A stretch of 64,000 nucleotides of DNA, taken from Labyrinthula sp. Ha (Eukaryota; Sar; Bigyra; Labyrinthulida; Labyrinthulaceae). The stretch is taken from the NCBI GenBank assembly GCA_015227615.1, contig JAALGZ010000006.1, forward strand, positions 1,612,001-1,676,000. Direction: 5' to 3'. Below, piece after piece: positions 33,031-44,402 of the stretch. The translations under genes were made by a program, and so were the position numbers. A model generated the notes under the pieces. That model did not search any database and was not told the DNA's origin. It saw only the letters and a list, made by a program, of their open reading frames with translations. Within the stretch, counting starts at the first letter, position 1. Each line of letters starts with the position of its first letter.

Positions 33031-36000
33031 GTTTCTCGACAGGGTGATTTCCTTAGGCACCACATCTTGGAGAGGATAAGTATGATTAAGTCGACTCGTG
33101 CAAGAGGTTTATCATTTGCCTTACGTTAAGCTCCTGTTTATTTCCTACTCTTATATACGAACGTGAGTACTCCATGGATACAATATCTATTTCAACTGTT
33201 GGCTCGGTGTTATTCGTTACCTTGTTTTGGACGAAGCTAAGATTCTTTGCGTTACAGTTTTATCAACTTAGAAAACACTGTCGTATATCCAAAACTTGTT
33301 ATAATTGATGTTGTCAACATACTTTTCACTAACTTCAAACTCTTTCTTACCCGTGTACTTATTTCATCTGTCACATCCCAGCAATCTGCATTGTACAAAT
33401 CCAAAGCTAGAGCCACTGAACTTACAAAATGGTGATCTTAGTTAATATTTCCAGAGCTAGATCTAATTTAACCGGTAATATATATTATCATTTATCTTTT
33501 TGTGTTAAATTTTGTTTAATAGAGTACTTTCCGACAATCTACTAGCAGCAATGACGGCTCCAAGCTGCTTTATAGATATGGCACCTTTAATCTTCATCTG
33601 TTCCTGGTGGATTTTGGATAAAATTCCTTTAAGGATTCAATGATTATGCTACGGTATGAATAATGGCCCCTGTGTCTACCTTTTGCTGGTATTTGACTTT
33701 GTTATAGAGCCTATGAAAAGCAGTATGCTAGCTCGTTTTCGAAGTGAAGGCCACATTTTTTACAGCAATGGTCTCTGATGATTTTGTTAACCATTTCTTT
33801 CAAAATTATTCCAGTGCTCATTTTAATCTTTTCTACATTCACTATTCATTATTTCTTAGTTCAAATTCTGCTCTAGTCCCATGTTTAAGTTTGCAACCTC
33901 TTACATGAAATTAGCGTCATATGACTCGCATTTATCACATTGATTTACAGCAACTATGTAAGCTATGAGCTTAACAATAATTTCAAAGAGGTATTATTCG
34001 TGGATTAAACTTTATTTCATGTATGACACTGTTCAGAGCTGTTGCAAACGAAGATTACGATAAGGTATCTGCTTGCATAGTGTTTCTGGTTATACTTATG
34101 TATTTAGAGCCTCGGTTTCCATCAGAAACCTTTGGTTTTCCTATTGAATATACATGCATTATTTTCGTTATCAAAGCTTCAAAGGTATTGCGCGTTGAAA
34201 AAAGTGCTAAAATATAATGATATGAGCTAGAGTTGAAAGGTTTTCAAACTCCAGGGAACTTAATTGGGATAAGACCTCTTTTTAGCCCTATCGTGTATAA
34301 TTCTCTTAAATATTTCTATGTTTTGGAGCATTCACCTTTGCGTTCAGAAACCTGACTGGTGCCAAAAATGTTTCTGTACATATGACTGATATTTGCTTAT
34401 CTTATTTTGCTAAAAACCTCAAGGCTATATTAAGAAGAATTTTAGGATGAGAATATATGGAATGGCATTGCGCCCTTGCCTTTATCTGTAAATAGGACAT
34501 TGCCAGTACTATAGGTATTTCCTCTTTACTGCTGAATATTTCTGTTAGAAAAAAATTGGTGGAAAAATGGCAGGTGTTGTTCAGCAACATATTTGGTTTT
34601 GACAGACTTTTTAGCATCACATTCTCGATGCATTATTTTCCAGTTTTCCCAAGGAAGGGTGAGTTTCATCTGTAGTTGGCGGTAGCGCACTATTTTTTTT
34701 CATTTTTTATGTTTGCGCTTCTTCAGCTCTATCATATCATCCATTATTTCTTTAATAAAATTTTTGTTGCATTGTTCATGGTGTTTTTGGTACAAACTAT
34801 ATGGTCCCAAAAGATTTGTACCCTTTTCCTCTTTGATTGTATTACCATTTATTTTTTTTGACAAGTTTCGAGTATGTGATTTTCCTTTTGCTGAGGGTTT
34901 CATTATCCTATAGTAATTAGTGCTGCTTTTATTCTCGTAGTTCGGCAGCTTTTGTAATCACATACGCAAACTATCCCTTTATGCGAGTCTCTCAGAGGCG
35001 CCTTGTGAACCTTCATTGATATCACCCTCCGTTGATCCCGGAACAAGACACTCGTTATTCTCTTTCTTATCTTGGAAACCGGGTTAGGCATTCAAAGCCA
35101 AATCCCCCATAGTTTGCCATTTCTATTTCGGGTGTCACTTTCTACCTCAGTTTCTTGCTAAGTCTGTTCAGCTCTAAGTATGAATTTGAGCCGGTACCCA
35201 GTTTTCTTACCTTCATTATCCCAAGTGTACCAAGTCGAAGAGCTCACGATTTTCTTTCATATAGGCTGATACATCTCTTGCCTTGCTGTTTTTGCGTGGA
35301 GATTTCTTGTAGCCATGTATGAATTTAGCTTCTATTTCGATTTGATCGTAACGTGCTCTGTGGTTTATTCTTTTGAAAATGTCTCAGTTAATCTCAAATT
35401 TCGTTACAAGTTCAAATTAAGTAGTTGTTAAGAAGTGCAATCCTGATCATTAGCTACCAAAATATTTTAGAAATTATGTTTTATACTTCTTTGATCCGTC
35501 TTTTCCTGTTATGAATCGATGCAGTCTAACCTGCAGGCTGTGTCGAAGTAAGTTGTTGGGCAAGATCTTTCTGTTTACATCACTTCTGCTAGAAACACAG
35601 AGGTTATGTTTGTTTGGTGTTAAGCTTTGGTTAAATTGATCGTTAAAATTACTCATTTGCACTAACTGTCGTTTTGTGAATATCTGTTTTAAGACTTCCT
35701 CCTCCAGTTAATCTAGAAATTTCTGTGTTTTTTTAGGGTCACATCCAGCGTATGGGGTGTATATGTTCACCAAATGCTATGGTTTTCTTACTTGCTGTAG
35801 AAAGTTTGGTATTATGGATCATGTTCCCGGCTATAGTGACACAACGAAGAGTTGAAAGAATTCTTTGCCCTACAAATCCAGCTACGCCAGTATATCGTTC
35901 ATTGTTCTGCGTAGAGAACCACTTCTCATCCCAAGCCATTCTAACAGCTTCGCTTCTTTCCTTGAGCATTTCCAGACATTTCTTTCCAACCTTTAGCAAT

Positions 36001-36665
36001 AGTAAAAAGGTTTATGACTATTTTGAAAAGAGGAATTGCTCTGGTGTGTTCAGATTGTTTGGAGTCAGACCACTCACGTTAATTGAACTTATAGAGATTG
36101 TTTAGACTTCACAAAAAGTCACAAATTCTGTGGGCCTGTTAGGGCAACACCTAATCTCAACGATGCTCTTTGAAACCTCTTCTTGGGGTATTTTCACTTT
36201 GCCCAAAATATACTTTTAGCTGCACATATTTAGTTTTAACACTTTTTTGAAATGCGCCGTTAAAGGAAAATTTTCTTTCCTAATAATATAAAGGAGTTCC
36301 ATCGCGCCACGTCATCAGAATTGAAGTATACAGTAAACAGTTCTGTCCATAAGAATGCAACTGAAGATAAACTTCGGTCGAAAAAGACCTTTATGGAACG
36401 ACCGCGACATAAAGAAGGTAATTCAAATTCTTAGACCAAAAGGAATATTCTCAAATAAGTTTGTATTGCTTTCATTTTCTTTAAGACTAGCTAAGTGACG
36501 ATCTTATAGAAGAAGCTATTAAGGTTTCGCCTCATTTCACCAAAGACATTGTGCTCAAAATAAGACAAAATAGTTTCCAATCGACTCGAAGAAAAGTTTC
36601 TTTCAACTTTTATTTATCCTTAGTGTGCGAAAAGATTAAGAGGAAAGGCTTTTAGCAACCAAGTT

Positions 36666-37529
36666 ATGAAGGATCTGAAAGAAATAAACTTTGATTTAGA
36701 AAAAGTTTCAAGGCAAACAGATATTGATCCTCTCATTCTTTTCAGACATTCACTCCGGCAGCTTAATGTTCCATTGTCTATGGAAAAAATTATCATTAAC
36801 ACTAAAAATAGAACAATAAAACCCGTGAAAGTAGATCAAAAGTATTGGGATTTGGCCAATTTAGCTATATCTCTTGATGACTCCGTAGAAAGAGAGATTT
36901 TTTATTCAAAACAGGCGGTAGCATTTGAAAAAACTGTTGAAATAACTTTAAATGAAGTTTTTGCCTCTGTAATCTCAGAGAAAACTTTCAGCATATTACA
37001 CGAGTCTAAGATACGAAACATATACGATCAAGAACGAAGGTTTCTTTTAGAAAATACAGAGCAATCTGAACTTGGTTATTTTATTTCTCTATCGTGGGGT
37101 TCAAAACCAACCAAATCAAAGCATAGTGAAAAAGGTGAAAAGGTTATCAAACAAAAATATTATTCGTTTTCTGGAGACTTGGAGAAAAAACTTCAATCTA
37201 TTACGCCCGACTTTTATGTAGATTCCCATAACAAGACAGGATTAAGGTTATACAACAAACGGATTGCATGGTTTGAATGTAAAGATTTCATGGGTGGAGT
37301 TTCAGATATGTTAGATAGAAAGATATTCCTACAATGTGAAAAATATGTTAAGGTTCTAGGTGCTGGATGCATTATTTTTTCAGATGGGTTTAGTGATCAC
37401 TTTATGCAGAGATTAAGAGAAAATAAAAAACTTAGGGGAAAAGTATTTTGTTTAGACTTTCAATGGTTCCAAGAGGCCACCTTGAAGAAAGTTCCTCTAT
37501 GGAAGAAGCAAAAGCAAGAGTTCTTTTGA
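36666..37529 (+). CDS. CDIN1 (C15orf41)-like PD-(D/E)XK nuclease
   Basis: A 287-aa single-exon gene (ATG 36666, TGA). The C-terminal half matches the TPD family of restriction-endonuclease-like proteins: the signature TPD at 180-182 (ITPDFYVD), then IAWFECKDF with E204 and K206 as the ExK catalytic pair, then a Gly-rich strand (VLGAGCIIFSDGF) where human CDIN1 has GPGLVIYWYGF. The N-terminal part is helical, as in CDIN1. In animals CDIN1 binds codanin-1, and both are mutated in congenital dyserythropoietic anaemia type I; the nuclease substrate is not settled. The three expected acidic and basic residues are present, so activity is plausible. It ends 99 bp from the end of the LRR/COR-like gene. 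Confidence 0.8.
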   Translation: MKDLKEINFDLEKVSRQTDIDPLILFRHSLRQLNVPLSMEKIIINTKNRTIKPVKVDQKYWDLANLAISLDDSVEREIFYSKQAVAFEKTVEITLNEVFASVISEKTFSILHESKIRNIYDQERRFLLENTEQSELGYFISLSWGSKPTKSKHSEKGEKVIKQKYYSFSGDLEKKLQSITPDFYVDSHNKTGLRLYNKRIAWFECKDFMGGVSDMLDRKIFLQCEKYVKVLGAGCIIFSDGFSDHFMQRLRENKKLRGKVFCLDFQWFQEATLKKVPLWKKQKQEFF

Positions 37530-37628
37530 AAAAATAGAAGGAAAAAGAAATAGGAAGTGTTTAATATAGTAACATTCAAATTTTAGACATAATAACAAAA
37601 CAACATTTTTTTTTCAACACAAGCAAAT

Positions 37629-40135
37629 CTATACAAAATTATCCAAATGTTCAATACTAGAAACAAGAGAAAGCTCCTCCGTGGTGAACCAAGGTGAAAG
37701 TTTCTTAATTTCGGCACGATCTACACTTAAGAGCTTTTGAGTTTCTTCAAGCTCTACAAAAAAATTAAATTTCAAGTTCCCCCGAAAATATTCCTCGCTT
37801 ATTTTTTTCATAATCCGCCTTGACTTTTGGAGAGCTAACTTTGGTGATTTTATACATGAAATTTCTAATGTATACTTTGTTTGGCGAACTGTTATCTCAG
37901 CTGAACGACTTGATCCATAAAGGGAAAGAAAACGACAAGAAACTGAGGAAAATAACCAATTTTCAGAGAAATCAATCACAAATTTTGGGCTAGTTGTTCT
38001 TTCGCCACTGCCTTGGCCGTATTGAAGCAAGTACAACACCTCCCCATCAATCTCCCCAAACTCATGAATAACAAGTATATCTTTCAATAACTCGAAATAA
38101 AAATTACTAAGCTTCGAGTTATTGCATACTTTACCTATTTCATTTTCTAGAGAATCCTCTAGCAAAACTAAATTACCATCTCGGACGTAATGAGTTTCCA
38201 AAACACGACGTAAGGAAGAAACTGCCTCAAATAGATTACAAATGATAAACTTAGAGGTCCTTTGTTTCTCTGAACTAAAAAACAACCAGCCCCTTGAGTT
38301 TAGTTCCTTCAAATCTTTGTAAGGTGCGCACCTAACCTGTTGACAGAGGCTCTTGGCTTGCTTTGAAGATATAGTTGTTTTCCCCAGAACCTCTTTCAAA
38401 AATAGAAGCCAAGAGAGTGGTGTTTCATTTTCACTCGTAAGACTGCTAAATAACTTTTGCAAGCCAAGCTCAATATCACTGCCCAGAACAACGCTTACAT
38501 TCCCCATCCTCAGCAGCTGTGATCTGTCTGCTTGATCAAGTTGGAAAGAAACATGTTTCTTGAAACCCAAATTCGTCGGAAAGTTAGTAGACCGCTTTCG
38601 ATGTTGCATTCTTGTGGACGAAAATCTAGCAGGTACAACTCTAAACGACTGAGATAAATTTCCATTTGGGTAGAAGATTTTTGAGACAACCTGTCTTATT
38701 TTTTGTGTGAGCTCCTTCTCTGTTTTCTGGCAGATAATACAAACTTGAGGATCTTCCTGGAGACTTAGAAAGCTCAACCAAAATTTCAGACTGTCATCAA
38801 TTTTATCTACAAAAACAATAAGCTGCAAACTTTTTCTATTTGAACCAACGCAAATTTGGTTCAATAGATTCGTAGCTTCCAGGTCAGAATGGTCTGGAAG
38901 CTTAAGAAAACTAACAAAGCAGTTTCGTTTACCACGTGTTTGAGACGTTTTGGCTCGTTCAAAGTAGTGGTCCACTTCCTCCTGGGTTATCAAGAATTCT
39001 TTCCTAAGTTCAGGCTTTGTCTTAGACTCAATTTCAGTATTCAAACCTCCTTCGAGGCTTGAGTCTACGGAACCTACTGAAAATTGAGAAAAAAATGATT
39101 TTTTCCTTTTCTTACTTTTTGATGCAAGTTCAAAGTCTTGAAACGGGATTTTAAAAGAAGTCCTTTGTGGCTTGTCTAACTCTTTTAAACATACTTCAGC
39201 CGCTAGTGTGTAACTAAGATCGTGAAAACTTCCTGGAAATTTCTTTATCTTTTGACCGTTAACAAACTTATAAACTTCATTTGCTTCAGGAAAAAAATTT
39301 TGCTCTTTCTTCGATCTTAAATCTAGGATAAAAACACGGTTAATGCTTGAACTAAGGAAATATTCATCTGGACATTTTAGAATTTTTCGGTACAAGTCAC
39401 CAATAGACTTTTTATTTCTACCAAGCTTCTGGAGCAATAATCTGAGTTCAACGTTTTTTCTTCCTACTTTTATCTCGTTATTTCCCAAATATAAATCTGT
39501 TATAACTGGGTTGTTTTCTAAGCCGTTTAACAACGATTTCAATCCAGATTGAGTTATATAATTATCTTCAAGATCAACATACGCCAAGCAGCGGTTATTA
39601 AAGAAAACAGACGCTAAGGATGTTGCTCCAGAATCACCAATTTCATTTGCTTTAAGATAAAGATCAGTAATACTAGAGGAGTTTTGTAAAGCTGTTGATA
39701 AAATACTCATCCCAGAATCACCAAGTTTGTTTTGATCCAAATCTAAACAAGTCAAAGGTAAGTCTGAAGATATTAATCGAGAGAGCGATTCAGCACCAAC
39801 CTTGGAAATTCCGTTCTTGGAAAGTCTAAACCTGAGGAGAGAGAGTATCTTTACCCTAGAATTGATAAGTGCTTAAACTTAGACGTGAAGAATGCATTAC
39901 AAAGCTCCCGTACTCCGTTATCTCCGAGACAATTTCCTTCCAGATTCAAGTAAGTTAGGTTGTTTTCCTTGTGTAGAATACGAACAAACGTGGAAAACCC
40001 GTTTCGGTTCTCCAATAGACTAGCTTCACATCTAGGAAATAACATTGGAAATCAAAAGTACTTCAACATTGTAAATCCTTGGGAAACGCTCTCTCGCAAT
40101 CTCTCGTATGCGTAGACTTGTCGCTGTTTCTTCAT
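37629..40135 (-). CDS. LRR protein with Roc/COR-like C-terminal region (ROCO-like)
   Basis: Three exons, 40135-40062, 40031-39855 and 39831-37629, give 817 aa; introns are 30 nt (40032-40061) and 23 nt (39832-39854). The first exon starts MKKQRQVYAYERLRES; phase and coding continuity across both introns support the model. At least five RNI-type leucine-rich repeats span about 45-205 (for example LTYLNLEGNCLGDNGV, LTCLDLDQNKLGDSG). Residues about 386-480 (IVFVDKIDDSLKFWLSFL) recall the second half of a Roc GTPase, and about 550-690 (PLSWLLFLKEVLG, LKELNSRGWLFF, EAVSSLRRVL) recall a COR domain, the order found in ROCO proteins. I see no GxxxxGKS/T P-loop, so GTP binding is doubtful. LRR assignment is firm; Roc/COR is tentative. 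Confidence 0.75.
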
Positions 40136-40562
40136 TTTCACATTCATTCGATATGTCTGATGTTGGCAGAGCTGTACATTGGATTTGTCCGTTTAATCTC
40201 ATTTTGAGACCTGGCTGTAAAAGTTCATTCGGACAAAGCTGCTTCTCTTATCGTTGGCAAAGGGTGTCGTTGTGGTAAGTTTAGAAAAACAAGAAGAATG
40301 AAATAGACTTAAAAAAGCTTCGTTTCAAACTTTTTTCACTTTGAACTTTTTTTATATCCATGTCTTGGTACCCGCACTTAAGAACACCTTGGCTCTTCAG
40401 GAAAAATGACATGCGGTGATTAAAATATTGCTAGAGCAATATAGCTCAAGGAAAAAGCTAAAATATAATGGTTAACTAAAAAAACTTTCTCAAGCCTAAC
40501 GGGAAATCATAATAAACTACAATCTATAATTTGGTTTCATATTTTTGCCATCGAATGCAAAA

Positions 40563-41062
40563 CACTACCAGGTAGGTGTCAGGTTGATGAATTGATAATT
40601 TGTCAATAAGAAATTTGCCTATATGGTTCTTATTAATTGATTCAAATAATCATCCAGCCATATTAGTTGATTATTGATAATAAATTGATTATCAATGCAA
40701 GGCAGTGTCGCAAGCCCCTGGGCAAAAAAGCCAAAAAAATGCCTTTTTCATTTATTGTACGGTACGCAAAGCTTCAAGAAACTAGCTAAACGGCCGAATC
40801 ATCCGCTATTGCTGGATTATCCCCATTTCGCGTGGTCAGTTTCTAAAGGTTTTCATAAGGTGCAGAAAATAAGCTAAAAAATGTTCGCAATTTAAAACAG
40901 GGTCGAATAGCCTATCTTCGTCTTGGTAATCAATTGATAATCAGAGTAAAATCAGGAGCATTTGATAAAAATCAAAGCCTCAATTCTTTTATTGATGATC
41001 AGAATCAAAAATGATTATTATATAATTGTTGATCATTTTTTAAATCTGACCCCTACTACCGG
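40563..41062 (+). mobile_element. Foldback/MITE-like DNA element, copy A
   Basis: About 500 bp bounded by imperfect terminal inverted repeats (CACTACCAGGTAGGTGTCAG at the left, and CTGACCCCTACTACCGG at the right). Both arms carry repeated, partly palindromic TGATTATCAATTGATAATCA-like units. The arms match those of copy B in inverted orientation (for example TTGATAATTTGTCAATAAG, and TATTGATGATCAGAATCAAA). No transposase is encoded, so it would be a non-autonomous element moved in trans. The core is not shared with copy B. Confidence 0.65.
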
Positions 41063-43775
41063 GTTGCCAGTTGCCAATGAGCTGGTGAAGTCAAAGTGAT
41101 TAAATGCCTCTCAAACTCATCTTCAAAGTATATGGATCTCTTGAAGAGAATAGAAAAATAGGAAATATGATTTATGTTTATAGATAAGCTGTGTAGAGCT
41201 ATTTAGCCTTCTTGTGGAATTCCTGGGTACTTTGACAGACAAATCTAGCAATTATGAGAAAACAAACTCTATGTTCTAGTACTGTCATCTTTTCAGTGAT
41301 TTCAATGGTTGGGTGAAGTTAAATGTATGCAGGATACTACTAAGTCCTTCTCTTCTACTCGTATCGTGGCTTCTAAATGATTCCTTTGAGTTTGGTTTCT
41401 CTTTCTAGTTTGCGAGTAAGGGTATTCGTGAGGTAGTTGCTATAATTGTTAAGATTTAATTTGCTCAAAATAAGTTATGAAGAATCTGCCGATTCCTCTA
41501 TTAGTATTTAATATAACAACCCGTGAACACAATAATGATAATTTTAGATTTTATATGGATTCCGGGAGGGTGCTCGTTCCCAAACCAGAGCCTAATTAGA
41601 ATAATAAAAATCAATCTAACCAACTGGACAAAGAAATATTCATCTCAAAAATGATAAAACCAAAATAATGGCTTAAATTGACCATGAAACGTCGATCTGC
41701 CCATTTCCAATCAATAATTAAGTGGACCAACTGCAACCATTTCATAGTTTACGAGAGGCTTTGGGCCTGTGAAAGTAGAGGCACATACCAAGCAACATAA
41801 CCCCTTAAGATATTCTTATTTATCTCCTACTTCTCAGTCCTTGTGGTACCCAAGATTCACTCAGTTAATGAATAACTCCCCAAAACTCTGAACCAATCCT
41901 CAATGAGGAGTCTCTTAGCACCCCTATATGAAAAAAATGCTCTTTTTTTTCTATCTGAATTATTTTCATTTTAAGCGTGGCTAATAAATGTCCTCATTTA
42001 ATTAGCAATTTTCGCAGGAATCATATGTTCTTCCAATATAACCGGTTGCAGGGTCCAAAGTTCTAATAGAGCAGCAATATAAAGATTCCGACCTTATAAG
42101 AAGGGGGAAAATTAGACTTTTTAACTTTCTAGAAACTACAGATGGAAAATACTCCCGAATTAGGGTGTTCTATTGAAACTGGATAAAATAATAGATCTAA
42201 TAATTAGAACTATTTTTTCAGCTTAGTGTATTACGCAGGGGAAGATTCGATATACACAATAATCTCCAGGTCTAAGAAAGGTTACAGGGCTATACACTTC
42301 TGGTTTTCTACAAAGCTGTGGTTTACAAAAAGGATGTATCCTAGAAGTCAACGAACTCAACACAAAAGCTGGAATTATCTCTTTATGGAAACATGGGAAG
42401 CTTACAATAAACTCAAGAGTATATTTTGATACCAAGAACATATTATTAATTTAATATTCGATGTATGTAAACTAACGCAAAAAGTTTACCTAAAGTTGAC
42501 AAACCGGTAAATATGGCAATCAATTCAGGTTTTTGGTTACAAGACAAGCACAATATATTTTGCTCTGGAACAAGTACAAGGTAAATATTAAAGTATATAT
42601 ATTTAGTTTTGAATCCAATAGTCAACTGATAAACTACGCCTTCATCGCCTTAAATAATTATTTCCTAAGAGGTAACATAAAATTCATGCTATAGCTAGTG
42701 TTTAGTATTACGCTTGGAGTATAGGTAAGATTTTTTTCAATTCCCTATCTGGACATAAAATTCATATGGTTAATTTTCTTCTCTAGTTCTAATATTATTT
42801 ACAAGAAGGAAACAAGTATATTTTCTTATATGGTTCTAGTTTGTATTTTTCTATATTACAATTAGTTTACAAGTAAAATAATAAATAAAATGCATTTTCT
42901 TCCACTATGGATAAATTAAATACTCTAATAATAAAAAATTAAGTACGATACCTCACTTCTTAGTTTATAATATCAGCGAACAAATACTTCCTTTTGTAGT
43001 TTGAATAATAAAAATAATAGCCGAGAAGCTTAAGGACAACCAAGAGACCATTATATTTTCAATATATCTTCCTTTATCTCACCCCACCGTTATCGATGTT
43101 AACAAAGTCTGTAAAATTTTAGCGTTCGTTTTCTCTGTTTTATTTCATTTATTAGATTCTAATAGCATTACGTGCTTCATTGGTATCTACCCTGTTAGAG
43201 TGAATTTCTTTGAAAACTCCATAGGGGTTTTCAAAACTTTCTCTAATGAATGACCGAGATCGGTTGGACCCAATACATTTTCAGTAAGAAAAGGAGAAAT
43301 ATCTTGAGAAGCCTCGGTATGAAAATATGTGAAAATGATTATTCTTGTCTAGTTGAGCTATTATTTTGCAGCTCATATGATATAGAGTGTTTTATTGGGT
43401 TGAACTTTTCCTTCTAGATAAATATGCATCATGAGGTGTCTATTATAGACCAAAAGCAGAATTTTGATAAATACTTAAAGGATGTACTAAGAAGATATAT
43501 ATTTGGACAATTTGGTCCGTGAAATCTGATAAAAATATTTAAACCGAAGGATTTAAGTATTTCTTGTAGAAATTGCGGTGTACGCTAAGGATTCTTGTAA
43601 AATGCAAATTTCATCAGTAAGTTTTAGGTATTTGGGAAGATGTCAAAATAGAGGTTGTATATTCCTTTCATTGAGAACACCAAATTTGAAATTACAACTG
43701 TGTGTGGCTTAATACTATGACAACATCCATGGTCAAACGGGAATGAAATTGCTCATATTTGTCTACAACAGGTAT

Positions 43776-44402
43776 GGTGGCACTTAGTGGTCGGATGCGA
43801 GAAGAATTAACAATAATTTTTTGGTAATCATTTTGATTCTGATCATCAATAAAAATTATAGGATTTTGATTTTTATCAAGTGATTCTGATTTTATTTTGA
43901 TTATCAATTGATTATTAATAATAAATTGGGCCACATGACCTTGAGCCCAACGGCCAATCTTTTACTTATGCAGCACACGGAAATTCGTGTAAAAAGACCA
44001 GATGACCTGGGAATAACCAGTAATAGAATGCAGCAGGCTGATATGTTGGGTTTCTTAGCGAAACATTATACTGCGTTACAATGGTAAGACCCCTGTTATT
44101 GTACTACTGTGGTAGTGATTTGACGAGAAAACTTGTTACGATAAAACATGGCTCTACCGTTAAGAAAACCTAGTCATGTGTCCCTTGTTTAGGAGAATTC
44201 TATACGGTGGCAGCATGGAACGTAGATTTTTTTGATCACTCTACTCAAGGCCATGTGGCCAAATTTTATCTTGATTATTATTTGATTATCAATAATCAAC
44301 CAAAATGATTTCTGAATTATCAGAATCAATCAAGAAGAAAAATATGGAGAAACGTCTTATTGATAAATTATCAATAAATCAAATCCTAGGCCTAGTGGCA
44401 CT
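43776..44402 (-). mobile_element. Foldback/MITE-like DNA element, copy B
   Basis: About 627 bp, related to copy A but in opposite orientation. Outer ends GGTGGCACTTAGTGGTCGG and the reverse complement of CCTAGTGGCACTG are inverted repeats. AACAGG flanks both sides and could be a target-site duplication. Arms of about 160 bp are AT-rich with GATTATCAA units. Inside them, GGGCCACATGACCTTGAG (43928-43945) pairs with CTCAAGGCCATGTGGCC (44244-44260). No coding capacity. Confidence 0.65.

Larger units (their letters stand above)
29434..36665. other. 7-kb gene-poor tract between divergent genes
   Basis: No gene could be supported. It contains an AT run (32776-32798) and a cluster of short degenerate repeats (about 32891-33030). 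On the minus strand, 35739-36100 has open stretches in two frames (for example AWDEKWFSTQNNERYTGV) that look coding-like but have no start, no phased introns and no family I know. An ACGTCA core near 36309 lies about 350 bp before the CDIN1-like gene. Confidence 0.45.

Noticed and set aside
35739-36105. Overlapping open frames on both strands
   Set aside because: The minus-strand frame reads well but lacks a start and an upstream phased exon; the plus frame is its shadow. Not enough for a gene call.
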